A stretch of DNA of 54,466 nucleotides from an uncultured Spirochaetota bacterium (GTDB lineage: Bacteria; Spirochaetota; Spirochaetia; Treponematales; UBA12059). Below are positions 30,855-40,291 of this stretch, one piece after another. The notes beneath the pieces are model-generated. The model did no database searches. It saw only the letters and a list, made by a program, of their open reading frames with translations, and had not been told where the DNA came from. The DNA is taken from positions 1-54,466 of the forward strand of contig CALMRC010000200.1 in the NCBI GenBank assembly GCA_937873275.1, read 5' to 3'. Within the stretch, counting starts at the first letter, position 1, and each line of letters opens with the position of its first letter. The position numbers and the translations under genes are program-made.

Positions 30855-33830
30855 TCAGACGGTTCCGGATTCCTTCCGGGCTTCCAGCTTGCGGATCCGG
30901 GCTTCCGCCTCCGCCAGGGCGGTCTCGGCGTTCACGAGGTCTTCCACGTCCAGGCAGGAACCGATATAGCCCAGGAATTTTCCCCCTTCCCCGAACCTCG
31001 GGCTGCCGACGTCCTCGATGAGCCGGTAAACCCCGTCCCGGCGTCGCAGCCGGTACCGCAGGGTGAAGGGACGGCGCCGATCGAAGGCCTCGACGTAGTC
31101 CGCGAAGCAGCGGTCCCGGTCCTCGGGGTGCACCCCCTCGGCCCAGCCGTCCCCCAGTTCCTGGTCCAGGGTACGCCCGGTGTACTCCAGCCAAGTCTTG
31201 TTGAACCAGAAACACTTTTTGTCGGGGCCGGCCATCCAGACCAGGGCCGGCGAGGTGTCCACCACGGCGGCGAAGCGGCTCTCGGAATCCTCCAAGGCCG
31301 CATTGGCTTGCTGGACCTCCGAGGTTTCCATGAAGGACAGCACGGTTCCGGAAAACGCCCCGGGGCCGACGCTGTAGGGGAGGACGCGCATGAGGAACCA
31401 GCGGCCGTCGGTCGTCCGGACCTCCTTGAGGTACTCCCGGGAGCTGGTCTGGACCGACCGGATGACCTCCACGGGATCCACGCCCACCAGGTAATGGGGG
31501 ATGTGGGTGATGGGGCGGCCGATGTCCGTCTCCAGGAGCTTGAAGATGTTGGCCGTCTGGGCGGAGAACCGGCGGATCTCCAGGTTCTCGTCCAGGATCA
31601 GATGGCCGATATGGCTGGAGTTCAGGAGGTTCTCCAGGTCGTTGTGTAGCTCCGTCAGCTCGAGGATCTTGGTATGGTACTCGGCGTTCACCGTAAATAG
31701 TTCCTCGTTGGTGGACTGGAGTTCTTCGTTCGTGGACTGGAGCTCCTCGTTGCTGGCCAGGAGCTCCTCGTTGGTGGCCTGGAGCTCCTCGTTGGCCGTC
31801 TCCAGCTCCTCGATGGTGGCCTGGAGGTTTTCGCTGGTGAACTGGAGTTCCTGCTCCAGGTCCCGGATTCGCTGCTCGGTCTCCTTGGAGAGGTCGTAGT
31901 CCACCACGGTGCCGCCCCGGTCCGCCGAGGAGTCCCTTCGCGTTTCCGAAATGAGGACGGCCGCCAGGGGTTCCTGGTTCTTCTTGGCCGGGAGGAGACG
32001 GATCCGGAGGTCGATGGTCCGTCCCAGGCCGGGCAGGTGGAGGTTGGAGAACTTCAGCTCCTGCCCCTGCCGGAACGCCTTCTGGATGCCCGTAGACAGG
32101 GGTATGGAAAGCTCCTTGACCGCCATCCGGGTGATGTCCGCGGTGGGGCGGCCCGAGGGCAGTCGAAAGTACCCCTCCGTGTCGCCCAGGATGTGGAGGG
32201 GCTCCATCTGCTCGTTCACGATGATGGAAAGGGGAATGTAGTCGGACGCCAAGGATTCCAGGAAGCGCTCCAGGACTCGGTCCTCCTCGTGGCTGCGGTA
32301 ATATCTCCGCGCCGAGGCGAAGCGGTCCCGGACCTCCCGGGCCCGGGTGTCCGTGACCGCGGGACCCGGGGAGGGCTCCAGGAGAGCCCGGGCCCGGCCG
32401 GCGGAGCGGTAGATCTTGTTCTTCTGGTCCGCGGTCTCGAAGAACTCCGCGGCTTCCCCGGCGGTCTCGCTGGTCCCGAGGAAGAGGACGCCCCCCGGCA
32501 GGAGGGAGAAGTTGAAGTAGTCCAGGACCTTGCGCTGGAGGTTGGGCTGGAGGTAGATCAGGACGTTCCGGCAGCTCACCAGGTCTATGTTCGTGAAGGG
32601 CGGGTCCTTGATCAGGTTGTGCTGGGCGAAGACGACCATTTCCCGGACCGCCCGGGAGACCTGGAAGGATTCCTCCTTCTTGAAGAAGTACTTGGCCAGG
32701 TACCGGGGGGACAGGTCCGCGGCCACGCTCTCGGGATAGAGACCAGCGGCGGCGAAATGGATGGCGTCCTTGTCGATGTCCGTGGCGAAGATCTTGACGT
32801 CCCGGCGGAGCCCGAGCTCCTCCATCACCTCCCGGGCCAGGATGGCCAGGCTATAGGCCTCCTCCCCGGTGGAGCAGGCGGCCACCCAGAACCGGAGCTC
32901 CCGGTCCCCGGCGGCGCGGAACAGCTCCGGAAGCTCCTTGGAGGCCAGGCGTTCCCAGGCCGGGGGGTCCCGGAAGAAGCTGGTGACCCCGATCAGGAGC
33001 TCCCGGAAGAGGGCGGAGATCTCCATGGGGTTGCCGTTCATGTAGGCGACGTAATCCCCGATGGTGTTCGACTGGGTCACGGTCATGCGCCGTTCGATGC
33101 GGCGGGTCACGGTGTTCGGCTTGTAGTAGGTGAAGTCCACCTTGCAGCGCTCCCGGAGGAGGGCGAAGATGCGGGTCAGCCCGTCCTCGTCGGACAGGAG
33201 GGTGTCCGAGCGCGCGGCCAGGGAGGCGTAGGGGCGCGCGATGAAGCCGAGGAGCTGGCGGGGCATTTCCGCGGGCTTCAGGATGAAATCCGGCAGTCCC
33301 GTGGAGATGGCGGCCCGGGGCATGCCGTTGAACTTGGCGCTGTCCTCGTCCTGGACCATCACCATGCCGCCGTTTTCCTTGACCTTGCGAACCCCCCGCA
33401 TCCCGTCGGAACCCGTGCCGGACAGGATCACGGCGACGGCCTTCTCCGCCTGGTCCTCCGCCAGGGAGGTCAGGAAGATGTCGATGGGGAGGTTGATGCC
33501 CCGGGTGTGGTCCTGCTCGCTCAGGAGGAGCTTGCCGTGGAAGATCGTGAGGTTCTTCCGGGGCGGGATCAGGTAGACCCGGTTGGGCTCGACGTGGAGA
33601 CCGTCCTCCGCCCTCAGCACCTGCATGGAGGTCTTCTTGGACAGCAGCTCCACCATGAGGCTCTTGTAGTCCGGGGACAGGTGCTGGATCACGACGAAGG
33701 CCAGTCCCGTGTCCGCGGGCATGTTCGTGAAGAATTCCTCGATGGCCTCGAGGCCTCCCGCGGAAGCCCCCACGGCCACGTAGTACGCGGGGTTTTGCGG
33801 GGTGTCCTTGACGTTCTTACGGTTCTGCAC
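30855..33830 (-). CDS. CheB-CheR-PAS fusion protein
   Basis: 991 residues. Residues ~10-190 form a CheB methylesterase domain with the Ser in GASAGG, His in IQHLSPD and Asp in LSGTGSDG. CheR methyltransferase (~205-460) has VAACSTGEEAYS and SCRNVLIYLQP intact. A long coiled coil (~645-725) of repeated EELQSTNEEL/EELQATNEEL units follows, then two PAS domains (~735-985). No receiver domain precedes CheB. Such fusions feed non-flagellar or orphan sensory pathways. I prefer GTG 33830, which has GAGGTG 6 bases upstream, over GTG 33839. It reads toward the lipoprotein gene, with no obvious partner beside it. Confidence 0.93.
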   Translation of the reverse strand: MQNRKNVKDTPQNPAYYVAVGASAGGLEAIEEFFTNMPADTGLAFVVIQHLSPDYKSLMVELLSKKTSMQVLRAEDGLHVEPNRVYLIPPRKNLTIFHGKLLLSEQDHTRGINLPIDIFLTSLAEDQAEKAVAVILSGTGSDGMRGVRKVKENGGMVMVQDEDSAKFNGMPRAAISTGLPDFILKPAEMPRQLLGFIARPYASLAARSDTLLSDEDGLTRIFALLRERCKVDFTYYKPNTVTRRIERRMTVTQSNTIGDYVAYMNGNPMEISALFRELLIGVTSFFRDPPAWERLASKELPELFRAAGDRELRFWVAACSTGEEAYSLAILAREVMEELGLRRDVKIFATDIDKDAIHFAAAGLYPESVAADLSPRYLAKYFFKKEESFQVSRAVREMVVFAQHNLIKDPPFTNIDLVSCRNVLIYLQPNLQRKVLDYFNFSLLPGGVLFLGTSETAGEAAEFFETADQKNKIYRSAGRARALLEPSPGPAVTDTRAREVRDRFASARRYYRSHEEDRVLERFLESLASDYIPLSIIVNEQMEPLHILGDTEGYFRLPSGRPTADITRMAVKELSIPLSTGIQKAFRQGQELKFSNLHLPGLGRTIDLRIRLLPAKKNQEPLAAVLISETRRDSSADRGGTVVDYDLSKETEQRIRDLEQELQFTSENLQATIEELETANEELQATNEELLASNEELQSTNEELQSTNEELFTVNAEYHTKILELTELHNDLENLLNSSHIGHLILDENLEIRRFSAQTANIFKLLETDIGRPITHIPHYLVGVDPVEVIRSVQTSSREYLKEVRTTDGRWFLMRVLPYSVGPGAFSGTVLSFMETSEVQQANAALEDSESRFAAVVDTSPALVWMAGPDKKCFWFNKTWLEYTGRTLDQELGDGWAEGVHPEDRDRCFADYVEAFDRRRPFTLRYRLRRRDGVYRLIEDVGSPRFGEGGKFLGYIGSCLDVEDLVNAETALAEAEARIRKLEARKESGTV

Positions 33831-33923
33831 GGCACTCACCTCGCCGGTCCAGGATTGGGGAAAAGATACCGCCGCCCAAGGTCGGCAGCAAGGGAGCCGG
33901 TCCGCCTTCCGGTTCCGGATCCC

Positions 33924-36260
33924 CTAGCCGGATGCTCCGGCATTCCGAACCACGGGGAATTCCAGGACGAAACGGGTTCCCCGGTCCCGTTCCACCCGGA
34001 TTTCGCCGTTCAGCTGGCCCGCGAGCATACCGACCAACCGCATGCCGAAGCCCGAAGAGCTGTCCAGGGATACCGTCTCCGGAAGCCCGACCCCGTCGTC
34101 CGCCAGTACCACGCGGATCCGATCCCCGGCCCGGGCGGCCCGTACCGACAAGTTGCCCTCCTCCCGGTCCGGGAACGCGTGCTTGAGGGCGTTGGTGGCC
34201 AGTTCGTTCACCAGGATGCCCAGGGCCGATAGGGTCCGGGCGTCCAGGGGAATGTCCTCCGCCGTCACGGACGCCCGGATGCCCGGGGATCGTGCGTGGC
34301 ACCGCACGATTTCCGGGATCAGGGACTCCAGGTATTCCCGGATCGAGAGGCTCCCGAAATCCTCCGACCGGTACAGGCGGTCGTAGAGGACCTCCATGCC
34401 GATGACCCGGCCCGCGGCGTCCTCCAGGGCCGTCCGGGTTTCCGGATCCGTCCGTAGACCCGCCTGGAGACGGAGCATGCTCTCCACGGCGCCGAGGTTG
34501 TTCTTGATCCGGTGGTGGACTTCCTTCAGGACCAGCTCCTTTTCCTCCAGGAGGCGCTCGGAGGTCTCCTCGGCCCGCTTGCGCTCGGTGATGTCGATCT
34601 CGATGCCGTCCCAGAGCACGTGGCCGTTCGGCAGTTCCCGGGGCATGGAGGACAGGAGGCCCCAGCGCTCGGTCCCGTCGGGCTTCCGGAACCGGGCCTC
34701 GACGTAGAACTTGGACATGTTCCGGAGCGCCTCCTCTTCGAGGTCCGCGATCCTTCGTCGTTCCTCCTCGGGGAACTGGCCGTACAAGGACAGGGGATCC
34801 CGGAGGACCGTGTCCGCCGTGACTCCGTGGAGGGACTCCACTCCTCCGCTGATGTACGTGAAACGACGGTCCCCGTTTCCGGGCCCGAAATCCACCTGGT
34901 AGACGATGCCCCCGGGAAGATTGTCCGAGAGGGTCCGGATCCGATCTTCCGATTCCCGGGTCGCCGCCTCCGCGTACTTCTGGCGAAGTACCAGGCCCGC
35001 CTGGAGTACGAAGGCCTCGACGAACTCGGGATCCTCGATGCCCCCGTCCCGGAACGTGAAGAAGTGCAGGGCCCCCAGGAGGGACCGGTCCTTGTTGAGG
35101 CCGACGGTGTAGATCCTCCGGAGGCCCAGGAGCTTCTCCACCGCCCTCGCCGCCGCGGCCGGGAATTCCCCGGCGCAGAATTCCGCCAGCCCTCCCTCGA
35201 AGGGACGGAGGTGGCCGGACCGGAAATACTCGTCGTGGGTGGCGGCTAGGCGGAAGGAGCGGCCCACCGGGTCGAATCCGATGACTTCCAGAGCCGCCCG
35301 GAGGGGACCCGGGTCCAGACCGCCCACGCACTCGAGTCTCGAGCTCCCTTCCCGCTCGTCGATCGAGTTGAAGAGGATGATCGTGCCCGGGTACCGCTCC
35401 TCCATGCGCCGGACGATGTAGCGGTACAGGTCCTCGGGATCCTTCGCCTCGAGCATCTCCGCGGTCATCCGGTTCAGGATCCGGGAATACTGTTCCCGTT
35501 CCCTGCGGAGGTCCTCCGCCCGCTTCCGGTCCGTGACGTCCCGGATGAAGCAAATCGTGTAGCCCTGGTCGGGGACGTCCGTGGCGTTGACCTCGACCTC
35601 GAGGATTCGGCCGTCCTTGGTCCGGTGCCGGGTCTCGAAGCGGCCCGATCCATCTTCCCGGATTTCCCGGATCTTTTGCCGTACCGCCGGCCCGTCCATC
35701 TCCGCCTCCAGGTCTGCGATGCGCATCCCCAGGAGTTCCTCCCGGGAGTACCCGCTCATCCGGGCGAAGGTCCGGTTGACCTCCAGGATCCGTCCCTCGG
35801 AGTCGGAGATCCAGAACCCCTCCATGCTGGTGCCCGCCAGGGCGTCGAAACGGCGTGCGTTCCGGGAGGCTTCGCGGTTGGATTCGTGGAGCCGGAAGGC
35901 CATCTTGACGGACGCGTCGAGGACCCGAATGCCGGAATTCTTGACCACGTACCCGTAGGACGAGACGGCCTCCGTCCGGGCGACCACCTCGGGCTCCGTG
36001 TGGGAGGACAGGAAGAGGACGGGCACGTCCCGGAGCATCAGGATCTCCCGGGCGGCCCGGGTGCCGTCCATGCCCGGTCCCAGGTCGATGTCCATGAGGA
36101 CGAGGTCGAAGGCGGCGTCGGAGGCCGCGATCTCCACCGCCCGCTCGCCGGTCCCGGCTCGGAGGACCGAATATCCCACCCGCTCCAGGTCCCGGGCCTC
36201 GGCAAGGGCGATGAGGGCTTCGTCCTCCACGAGCAGGAGGGTGCGGGGGATTTCTGACAT
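33924..36260 (-). CDS. Hybrid receiver - PAS - GAF - PAS - HisKA_2 histidine kinase
   Basis: 778 residues. The receiver domain (~5-120) has phospho-Asp in VLMDIDLG and Lys in VVKNSG. It is followed by PAS (~140-250), a GAF-like domain (~260-420), a second PAS (~435-550), HisKA_2 with VHHRIKNNLG (~585) and an ATPase domain (~650-775: NELATNALKHAF, DDGVGLPE). An input receiver at the N-terminus means the kinase is itself controlled by another kinase. The kinase core is close in type to the one at 27.8 kb. The reading frame continues far upstream through the formate dehydrogenase gene only as a GC-rich shadow; homology starts at ATG 36260. Confidence 0.93.
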   Translation of the reverse strand: MSEIPRTLLLVEDEALIALAEARDLERVGYSVLRAGTGERAVEIAASDAAFDLVLMDIDLGPGMDGTRAAREILMLRDVPVLFLSSHTEPEVVARTEAVSSYGYVVKNSGIRVLDASVKMAFRLHESNREASRNARRFDALAGTSMEGFWISDSEGRILEVNRTFARMSGYSREELLGMRIADLEAEMDGPAVRQKIREIREDGSGRFETRHRTKDGRILEVEVNATDVPDQGYTICFIRDVTDRKRAEDLRREREQYSRILNRMTAEMLEAKDPEDLYRYIVRRMEERYPGTIILFNSIDEREGSSRLECVGGLDPGPLRAALEVIGFDPVGRSFRLAATHDEYFRSGHLRPFEGGLAEFCAGEFPAAAARAVEKLLGLRRIYTVGLNKDRSLLGALHFFTFRDGGIEDPEFVEAFVLQAGLVLRQKYAEAATRESEDRIRTLSDNLPGGIVYQVDFGPGNGDRRFTYISGGVESLHGVTADTVLRDPLSLYGQFPEEERRRIADLEEEALRNMSKFYVEARFRKPDGTERWGLLSSMPRELPNGHVLWDGIEIDITERKRAEETSERLLEEKELVLKEVHHRIKNNLGAVESMLRLQAGLRTDPETRTALEDAAGRVIGMEVLYDRLYRSEDFGSLSIREYLESLIPEIVRCHARSPGIRASVTAEDIPLDARTLSALGILVNELATNALKHAFPDREEGNLSVRAARAGDRIRVVLADDGVGLPETVSLDSSSGFGMRLVGMLAGQLNGEIRVERDRGTRFVLEFPVVRNAGASG

Positions 36261-36271
36261 GGCTTCTTTGA

Positions 36272-36300
36272 ATTGTAGGCCGGGCCCGCGGGGGGTGCAA
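36272..36300 (-). promoter_or_regulatory. Promoter of the hybrid kinase gene, very short leader
   Basis: Minus strand TTGCAC (36300-36295), 17 bases, TACAAT (36277-36272), then 11 bases to the ATG. There is no convincing SD sequence, so the leader would be about 5 bases. Confidence 0.5.
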
Positions 36301-36342
36301 GGTTCGAGGCCGCAAAACCGAGCCGGGGGACCGTTTTCAACC

Positions 36343-36371
36343 TTGAAATATTCCAAAAATCCATACATACT
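36343..36371 (+). promoter_or_regulatory. Leaderless-type promoter of the formate dehydrogenase gene
   Basis: TTGAAA (36343-36348), 17 bases, CATACT (36366-36371), then 9 bases to the ATG; the gap is pyrimidine-rich and has no SD sequence. Confidence 0.6.
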
Positions 36372-36380
36372 GCTTTTTCT

Positions 36381-39077
36381 ATGATCACCTTCACCCTGAA
36401 CGGTAGGCCCCTCTCGGTGACGGAAGGCACCACGGTGCTGGAGGCGGCCCGGGGTGCGGGAGTCGAAATCCCCACCCTCTGCCATATCGAGGGCCTCGAA
36501 GGCTACGGGGGCTGCCGGGTCTGCATGGTGGAGGTGGAGGGTTCCCGGACGGGCTGCGCCCCGGCCTGCACATTGGAAACCGCCCCGGGGATGGTGGTGC
36601 GGACGGATTCCGAGGCTGCCTTCGAGCTCCGGAAGGCTGTGCTCGAGATGATCCTGGCGGAGCATCCCGCGGACTGCTTCAACTGCAAGCACAGCGGGGC
36701 CTGTCGGCTCCACGAGCTGGCGGCCCGCCACGGCCTTACGAAGGTACCCAGCGGGATCGAGCGCAGCGGGTTCCCGGTGGACGATTCCAACCCCTTCTTC
36801 ACCCTGGACCCGAACCGCTGCATCCTCTGCGGCAAGTGCGTGCGTACCTGCGCGGAGATCCAGTGTTCCGACGTGTATACCTTCGCGGACCGGGGCTGCC
36901 GGTCCAGTGTCGCCCCGGGGTTCGGGGATCTCCTTGCGGACAGTCGGTGCGTCTCCTGCGGTTCCTGCGTGGCCGCCTGCCCGACCGGGGCCCTCCGCCC
37001 CAAGGACGGGTCCTGGTCCGGGGCGATGTACGTGGACCGGAGGGTCCGTACCGTGTGCTCCTATTGCGGGGTGGGCTGCCAGCTGGACCTCCTGGTATCC
37101 GGCGGCAGGGTCGTGGGAGCCCTGCCGGCGGACGGACCCTCCAACCGGGGCCGCCTCTGCGTCAAGGGCCGGTTCGCCCACGCTTTCATCGGCCACCCGG
37201 ACCGCCTGACGGTCCCCTTGGTCCGGAGGGACGGAGCACTGGTCGAGGCGACCTGGGACGAGGCCCTGGAACGGGTCGTCCGGAGCCTCCGCTCGACCGT
37301 GGACCGCCTGGGTCCCGACGGGGCCGCGGGCCTGGCCTCGGCGCGGTGCACGAACGAGGAGAACTACCTCTTCCAGAAGCTCTTCCGGGCCGGGATCGGG
37401 ACGAACAACGTCGACCACTGCGCCCGGCTCTGCCACGCTTCCACCGTGACGGGCCTGGCCGCCACCCTCGGCTCCGGGGCCATGACCAATTCCATCGACG
37501 AGATCGACCTGCAGGACGCCATCCTGGTCACCGGCTCCAACACCACGGAAACCCATCCCGTCATCGGGACCCGGATCAAGCGGGCCGCCCGTCGGGGCGC
37601 TCGGTTGATCGTGGCGGATCCCCGCCGGATCGACCTGGCCGAGGAGGCGGAGGTCTACCTGCCCCTGAAGCCGGGAACCAACGTGGCCCTGTACAACGCC
37701 CTGGCCTGCGCGATCCTGGAGGAGGGTCTCGCGGACCGCGAGTTCATCGCCGAGCGGACCGAGGGCTACGAGGAATGGGCCGCCGCCGTCCGGTCCTGCA
37801 CCCCCGAGAAGGCCGCGGAGGTCTGCGGCGTGGACGCCCGGGACATCCGCCGGGCCGCCCGGATCTACGCCGGGGCCCGGGCCGCGGGGATCTACTACGC
37901 CATGGGAGTCACCCAGCACACCTCGGGCACCGCGGGGGTGATGTCCCTCTCCAACCTGGCCCTGGCCTGCGGGAAGCTGGGGAAGCCCGGCTGCGGGATC
38001 AACCCCCTCCGGGGCCAGAACAACGTCCAGGGTGCCTGCGACGTCGGGGCCCTGCCGGACGTCCTCCCGGGGTACCGCAAGGTCTCCGATCCCGCGGCCC
38101 GGGCCGCGGCGGCGGCGGTCTGGGGCCGGGAGCCCCCGTCGGAACCGGGACTCACGGTGACGGAGATCGTCTCGGCCGCGGAATCGGGCCGGATCGGGTT
38201 CCTGTACATCATGGGGGAGAATCCCCTGGTCTCGGATCCGGACATCGGCCATGTCCGGGAGGCCCTCTCGGCGGTGGACTTCCTGGTGGTCCAGGATATT
38301 TTCCTGACCGAGACCGCCGCCCTGGCGGACGTGGTCCTCCCGGCGGCCTGCTTCGCGGAAAAGGACGGGACCTTCACGAACACCGAGCGGAGGGTCCAAC
38401 GGGTGCGACGGGCCGTTCCGCCCCCCGGACGGGCCCGGGAGGACCTGGACATCCTGGCGGACCTCCTGGAGAGGCTTGGACTGCCCCCGGCGGACCGTTC
38501 CGGGGCGGGGGTCTTCGCGGAGCTGGCCCGGACGGCGCCCCAGTACGCGGGCATGTCCTGGGACCGGCTGGAGGGCGGGGGGCTCCAGTGGCCCTGCCCG
38601 TCGCCGGACCACCCGGGCACCCCCATCCTCCACGCGGGACGCTTCACCCGGGGGCTCGGACGCTTCGTGCCCCTGGCCTGGAGCCCCCCGGCCGAGGAGA
38701 CCGACGAGGAGTACCCCCTGGTCCTGACCACGGGGCGGAACCTCTACCAGTACCACACCCGGACCATGACCGGACGGGAAGAGGGGCTCTCGATCCTGGC
38801 TGGGGAGGCCTACGCGGAGCTCCATCCCCAGGCCGCGGACCGGGCCGGAGTCCGGCACGGCGAGACGCTCCGGCTTTCCACCCGGCGGGGCTCCATCGAG
38901 CTGGCCGCCCGGGTCTCCGAGGGGATCCGGCCGGACACCGTGTTCGTTCCCTTCCATTACGCCCAGGCCGCGGCGAACATCCTGACCGGGACGGCCCTGG
39001 ATCCCCTCGCCAAGATCCCGGAGCTCAAGGTCTGCTCCGTCCGTGCGGAGCGGGGGAACGGCCGGGCTCCTTCCTGA
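36381..39077 (+). CDS. Molybdopterin formate dehydrogenase, catalytic subunit with N-terminal Fe-S module (Cys form)
   Basis: 898 residues. Order of domains: a 2Fe-2S ferredoxin-like domain (~1-80, Cys34, GGCRVC), a His/Cys NuoG-like segment (DCFNCKHSGACRLHEL, ~86-102) and a twin [4Fe-4S] ferredoxin (CILCGKCVRTC and CVSCGSCVAACP, ~150-205). The molybdopterin oxidoreductase core follows, with its own CSYCGVGC cluster (~222). The active-site motif HCARLCH carries Cys351 (TGC codon) where selenocysteine stands in Sec enzymes. It interconverts formate and CO2. The N-terminal module resembles NADH-linked or hydrogenase-linked FDHs, but no beta subunit or hydrogenase gene is adjacent, so the electron partner is unknown. 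Confidence 0.93.
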   Translation: MITFTLNGRPLSVTEGTTVLEAARGAGVEIPTLCHIEGLEGYGGCRVCMVEVEGSRTGCAPACTLETAPGMVVRTDSEAAFELRKAVLEMILAEHPADCFNCKHSGACRLHELAARHGLTKVPSGIERSGFPVDDSNPFFTLDPNRCILCGKCVRTCAEIQCSDVYTFADRGCRSSVAPGFGDLLADSRCVSCGSCVAACPTGALRPKDGSWSGAMYVDRRVRTVCSYCGVGCQLDLLVSGGRVVGALPADGPSNRGRLCVKGRFAHAFIGHPDRLTVPLVRRDGALVEATWDEALERVVRSLRSTVDRLGPDGAAGLASARCTNEENYLFQKLFRAGIGTNNVDHCARLCHASTVTGLAATLGSGAMTNSIDEIDLQDAILVTGSNTTETHPVIGTRIKRAARRGARLIVADPRRIDLAEEAEVYLPLKPGTNVALYNALACAILEEGLADREFIAERTEGYEEWAAAVRSCTPEKAAEVCGVDARDIRRAARIYAGARAAGIYYAMGVTQHTSGTAGVMSLSNLALACGKLGKPGCGINPLRGQNNVQGACDVGALPDVLPGYRKVSDPAARAAAAAVWGREPPSEPGLTVTEIVSAAESGRIGFLYIMGENPLVSDPDIGHVREALSAVDFLVVQDIFLTETAALADVVLPAACFAEKDGTFTNTERRVQRVRRAVPPPGRAREDLDILADLLERLGLPPADRSGAGVFAELARTAPQYAGMSWDRLEGGGLQWPCPSPDHPGTPILHAGRFTRGLGRFVPLAWSPPAEETDEEYPLVLTTGRNLYQYHTRTMTGREEGLSILAGEAYAELHPQAADRAGVRHGETLRLSTRRGSIELAARVSEGIRPDTVFVPFHYAQAAANILTGTALDPLAKIPELKVCSVRAERGNGRAPS

Positions 39078-39125
39078 TCCGCGGGATCCCCCGCCGGGAG
39101 GCCGCCCGCCGCCGGGACCCGGGCC

Positions 39126-40142
39126 TCACTCCCACCGGAAGAGGGCGGAGGCCAGGGCCAGGGCGGCGGCGCTGAAGATCCCCAGGAACAGCAAGTCCGG
39201 GGCTATCCGGCCGAAGCCCGCCCCCTCCAGCATGACCGCCCGGGCGGCCCCGATCGCGTGGGTCAGGGGAAGGGCCCGGGACACGGACTTGAGGATATCC
39301 GGGGACCCCTCCAAAGAGAAGAACACGCCGGACAGGGCCAGCATGGGCAGGGTCGCGAGGTTCATGAGGCCGTTGACCAGCTCCTCGCTCCGGAGCCGCG
39401 CGGCGAAGACGAGCCCCAGGGCCTCCATGCTCACGATTCCCAGGGCGGCGATCGCCAGGAGGGCCGCCCAGGATCCCTCCATCCGGAACCGGAGGAAGGC
39501 GTTCGTGCCCGCGAACACGACGACGCTGGTGAGGATGACGATGAGGAACCGGGATACCGCCTGGGCGGTCACGAAGGCCGCGGCGGACACGGGCGTCGCC
39601 TTGAGCCGCTTGAGCACCCCGTTCTTCCGGTACCGCACCAGGACGAACCCGACGCCGAAGAGGCAGGAGAACATGATGTTCATTCCGATGACCCCCGGGA
39701 CGAGCCAGTCCACGTACCGGATCGGGGCCCCGGTGACCGTCCGCTCGACGTACTCCCGGAGTCCGGGATCCGCGGCCGCCAGCCTTCGCAGCAGGCTCGC
39801 GTTCCGGCCCTGGACGTTGAGGTAGTAGCTCCGGCTCCCGGGATCCAGGACCATGTCCAGCTCGTGCCGCCGGAGCCTGTCCAATACCGCCTCCCGGCTT
39901 TCCTCCGGCCCGTAGACGATGAATCGTCCCTGCTCGATGGCCAGGAAGGATGCCGGACTTTCCAGGGCCGCGGGAGGCGACCCGAGCACCCCGACCTTGA
40001 AGAGGGGCTGGCCCTCTCCGGAGAAGGCGAAGGAAAACCCGAACACAAGGAGGACGGGAAACAGGAGGTTCCAGAAGAAGGTTCCCCGGTCCCGGACGAA
40101 TTCCATCGTGCGGGCGTATACCATGGTCCGGAATTGTTTCAT
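39126..40142 (-). CDS. ABC-2 type transporter permease
   Basis: 338 residues. One membrane segment near the N-terminus (FFWNLLFPVLLVFGFSFAF), a ~120-residue extracytoplasmic domain, then five membrane segments with the ABC-2 signature region around LVPGVIGMNIMFSCLFGVGFVLVRYRKNGVLKRLKATPVS. Such permeases export drugs, lipids or polysaccharides together with an ATPase. GGAAGG lies 6 bases before the chosen ATG; an upstream extension would read into the repeat element. The partner ATPase gene lies directly upstream on the same strand, but a palindromic element separates the two. Confidence 0.92.
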   Translation of the reverse strand: MKQFRTMVYARTMEFVRDRGTFFWNLLFPVLLVFGFSFAFSGEGQPLFKVGVLGSPPAALESPASFLAIEQGRFIVYGPEESREAVLDRLRRHELDMVLDPGSRSYYLNVQGRNASLLRRLAAADPGLREYVERTVTGAPIRYVDWLVPGVIGMNIMFSCLFGVGFVLVRYRKNGVLKRLKATPVSAAAFVTAQAVSRFLIVILTSVVVFAGTNAFLRFRMEGSWAALLAIAALGIVSMEALGLVFAARLRSEELVNGLMNLATLPMLALSGVFFSLEGSPDILKSVSRALPLTHAIGAARAVMLEGAGFGRIAPDLLFLGIFSAAALALASALFRWE

Positions 40143-40154
40143 CGTGCACCTTCC

Positions 40155-40291
40155 TAGCAGGGTGCTGACAAACTCGAAGCTTGTCAGCACCCTGCTATGC
40201 AATTGCTCGAAAAGCTTGCGCTTTTCTGCGCAATTGCGACATTAAGGAAGCTGTTGACAAAGGCGCCATCGCCTTTGTCAACAGCCTGCTA
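40155..40291. repeat. MITE-like palindromic element between ABC ATPase and permease genes
   Basis: 137 bases with imperfect ~22-bp terminal inverted repeats: TAGCAGGGTGCTGACAAA on the left and, read inverted, TAGCAGGCTGTTGACAAA on the right. Inside are three hairpins: a 17-bp perfect stem (40155-40171/40181-40197), a two-part stem of GCAATTGC and AAAAGC (40199-40237), and a 16-bp perfect stem (40250-40265/40270-40285). It is clearly AT-richer than the flanks. The right end supplies the TAG stop of the ATPase gene. Confidence 0.85.

Noticed and set aside
31640-31830. CRISPR-like tandem repeat
   Set aside because: The repeated units are in-frame EELQSTNEEL-type coiled-coil codons of the CheB-CheR-PAS gene, with no spacers.
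37413-37440. Selenocysteine codon in the formate dehydrogenase active site
   Set aside because: The codon in HCARLCH is TGC (Cys), and the frame needs no TGA read-through.
36261-38957. Minus-strand open frame joining the hybrid kinase to nearly all of the formate dehydrogenase gene
   Set aside because: Antisense shadow of the FDH gene; receiver-domain homology starts exactly at ATG 36260 and a promoter lies between.
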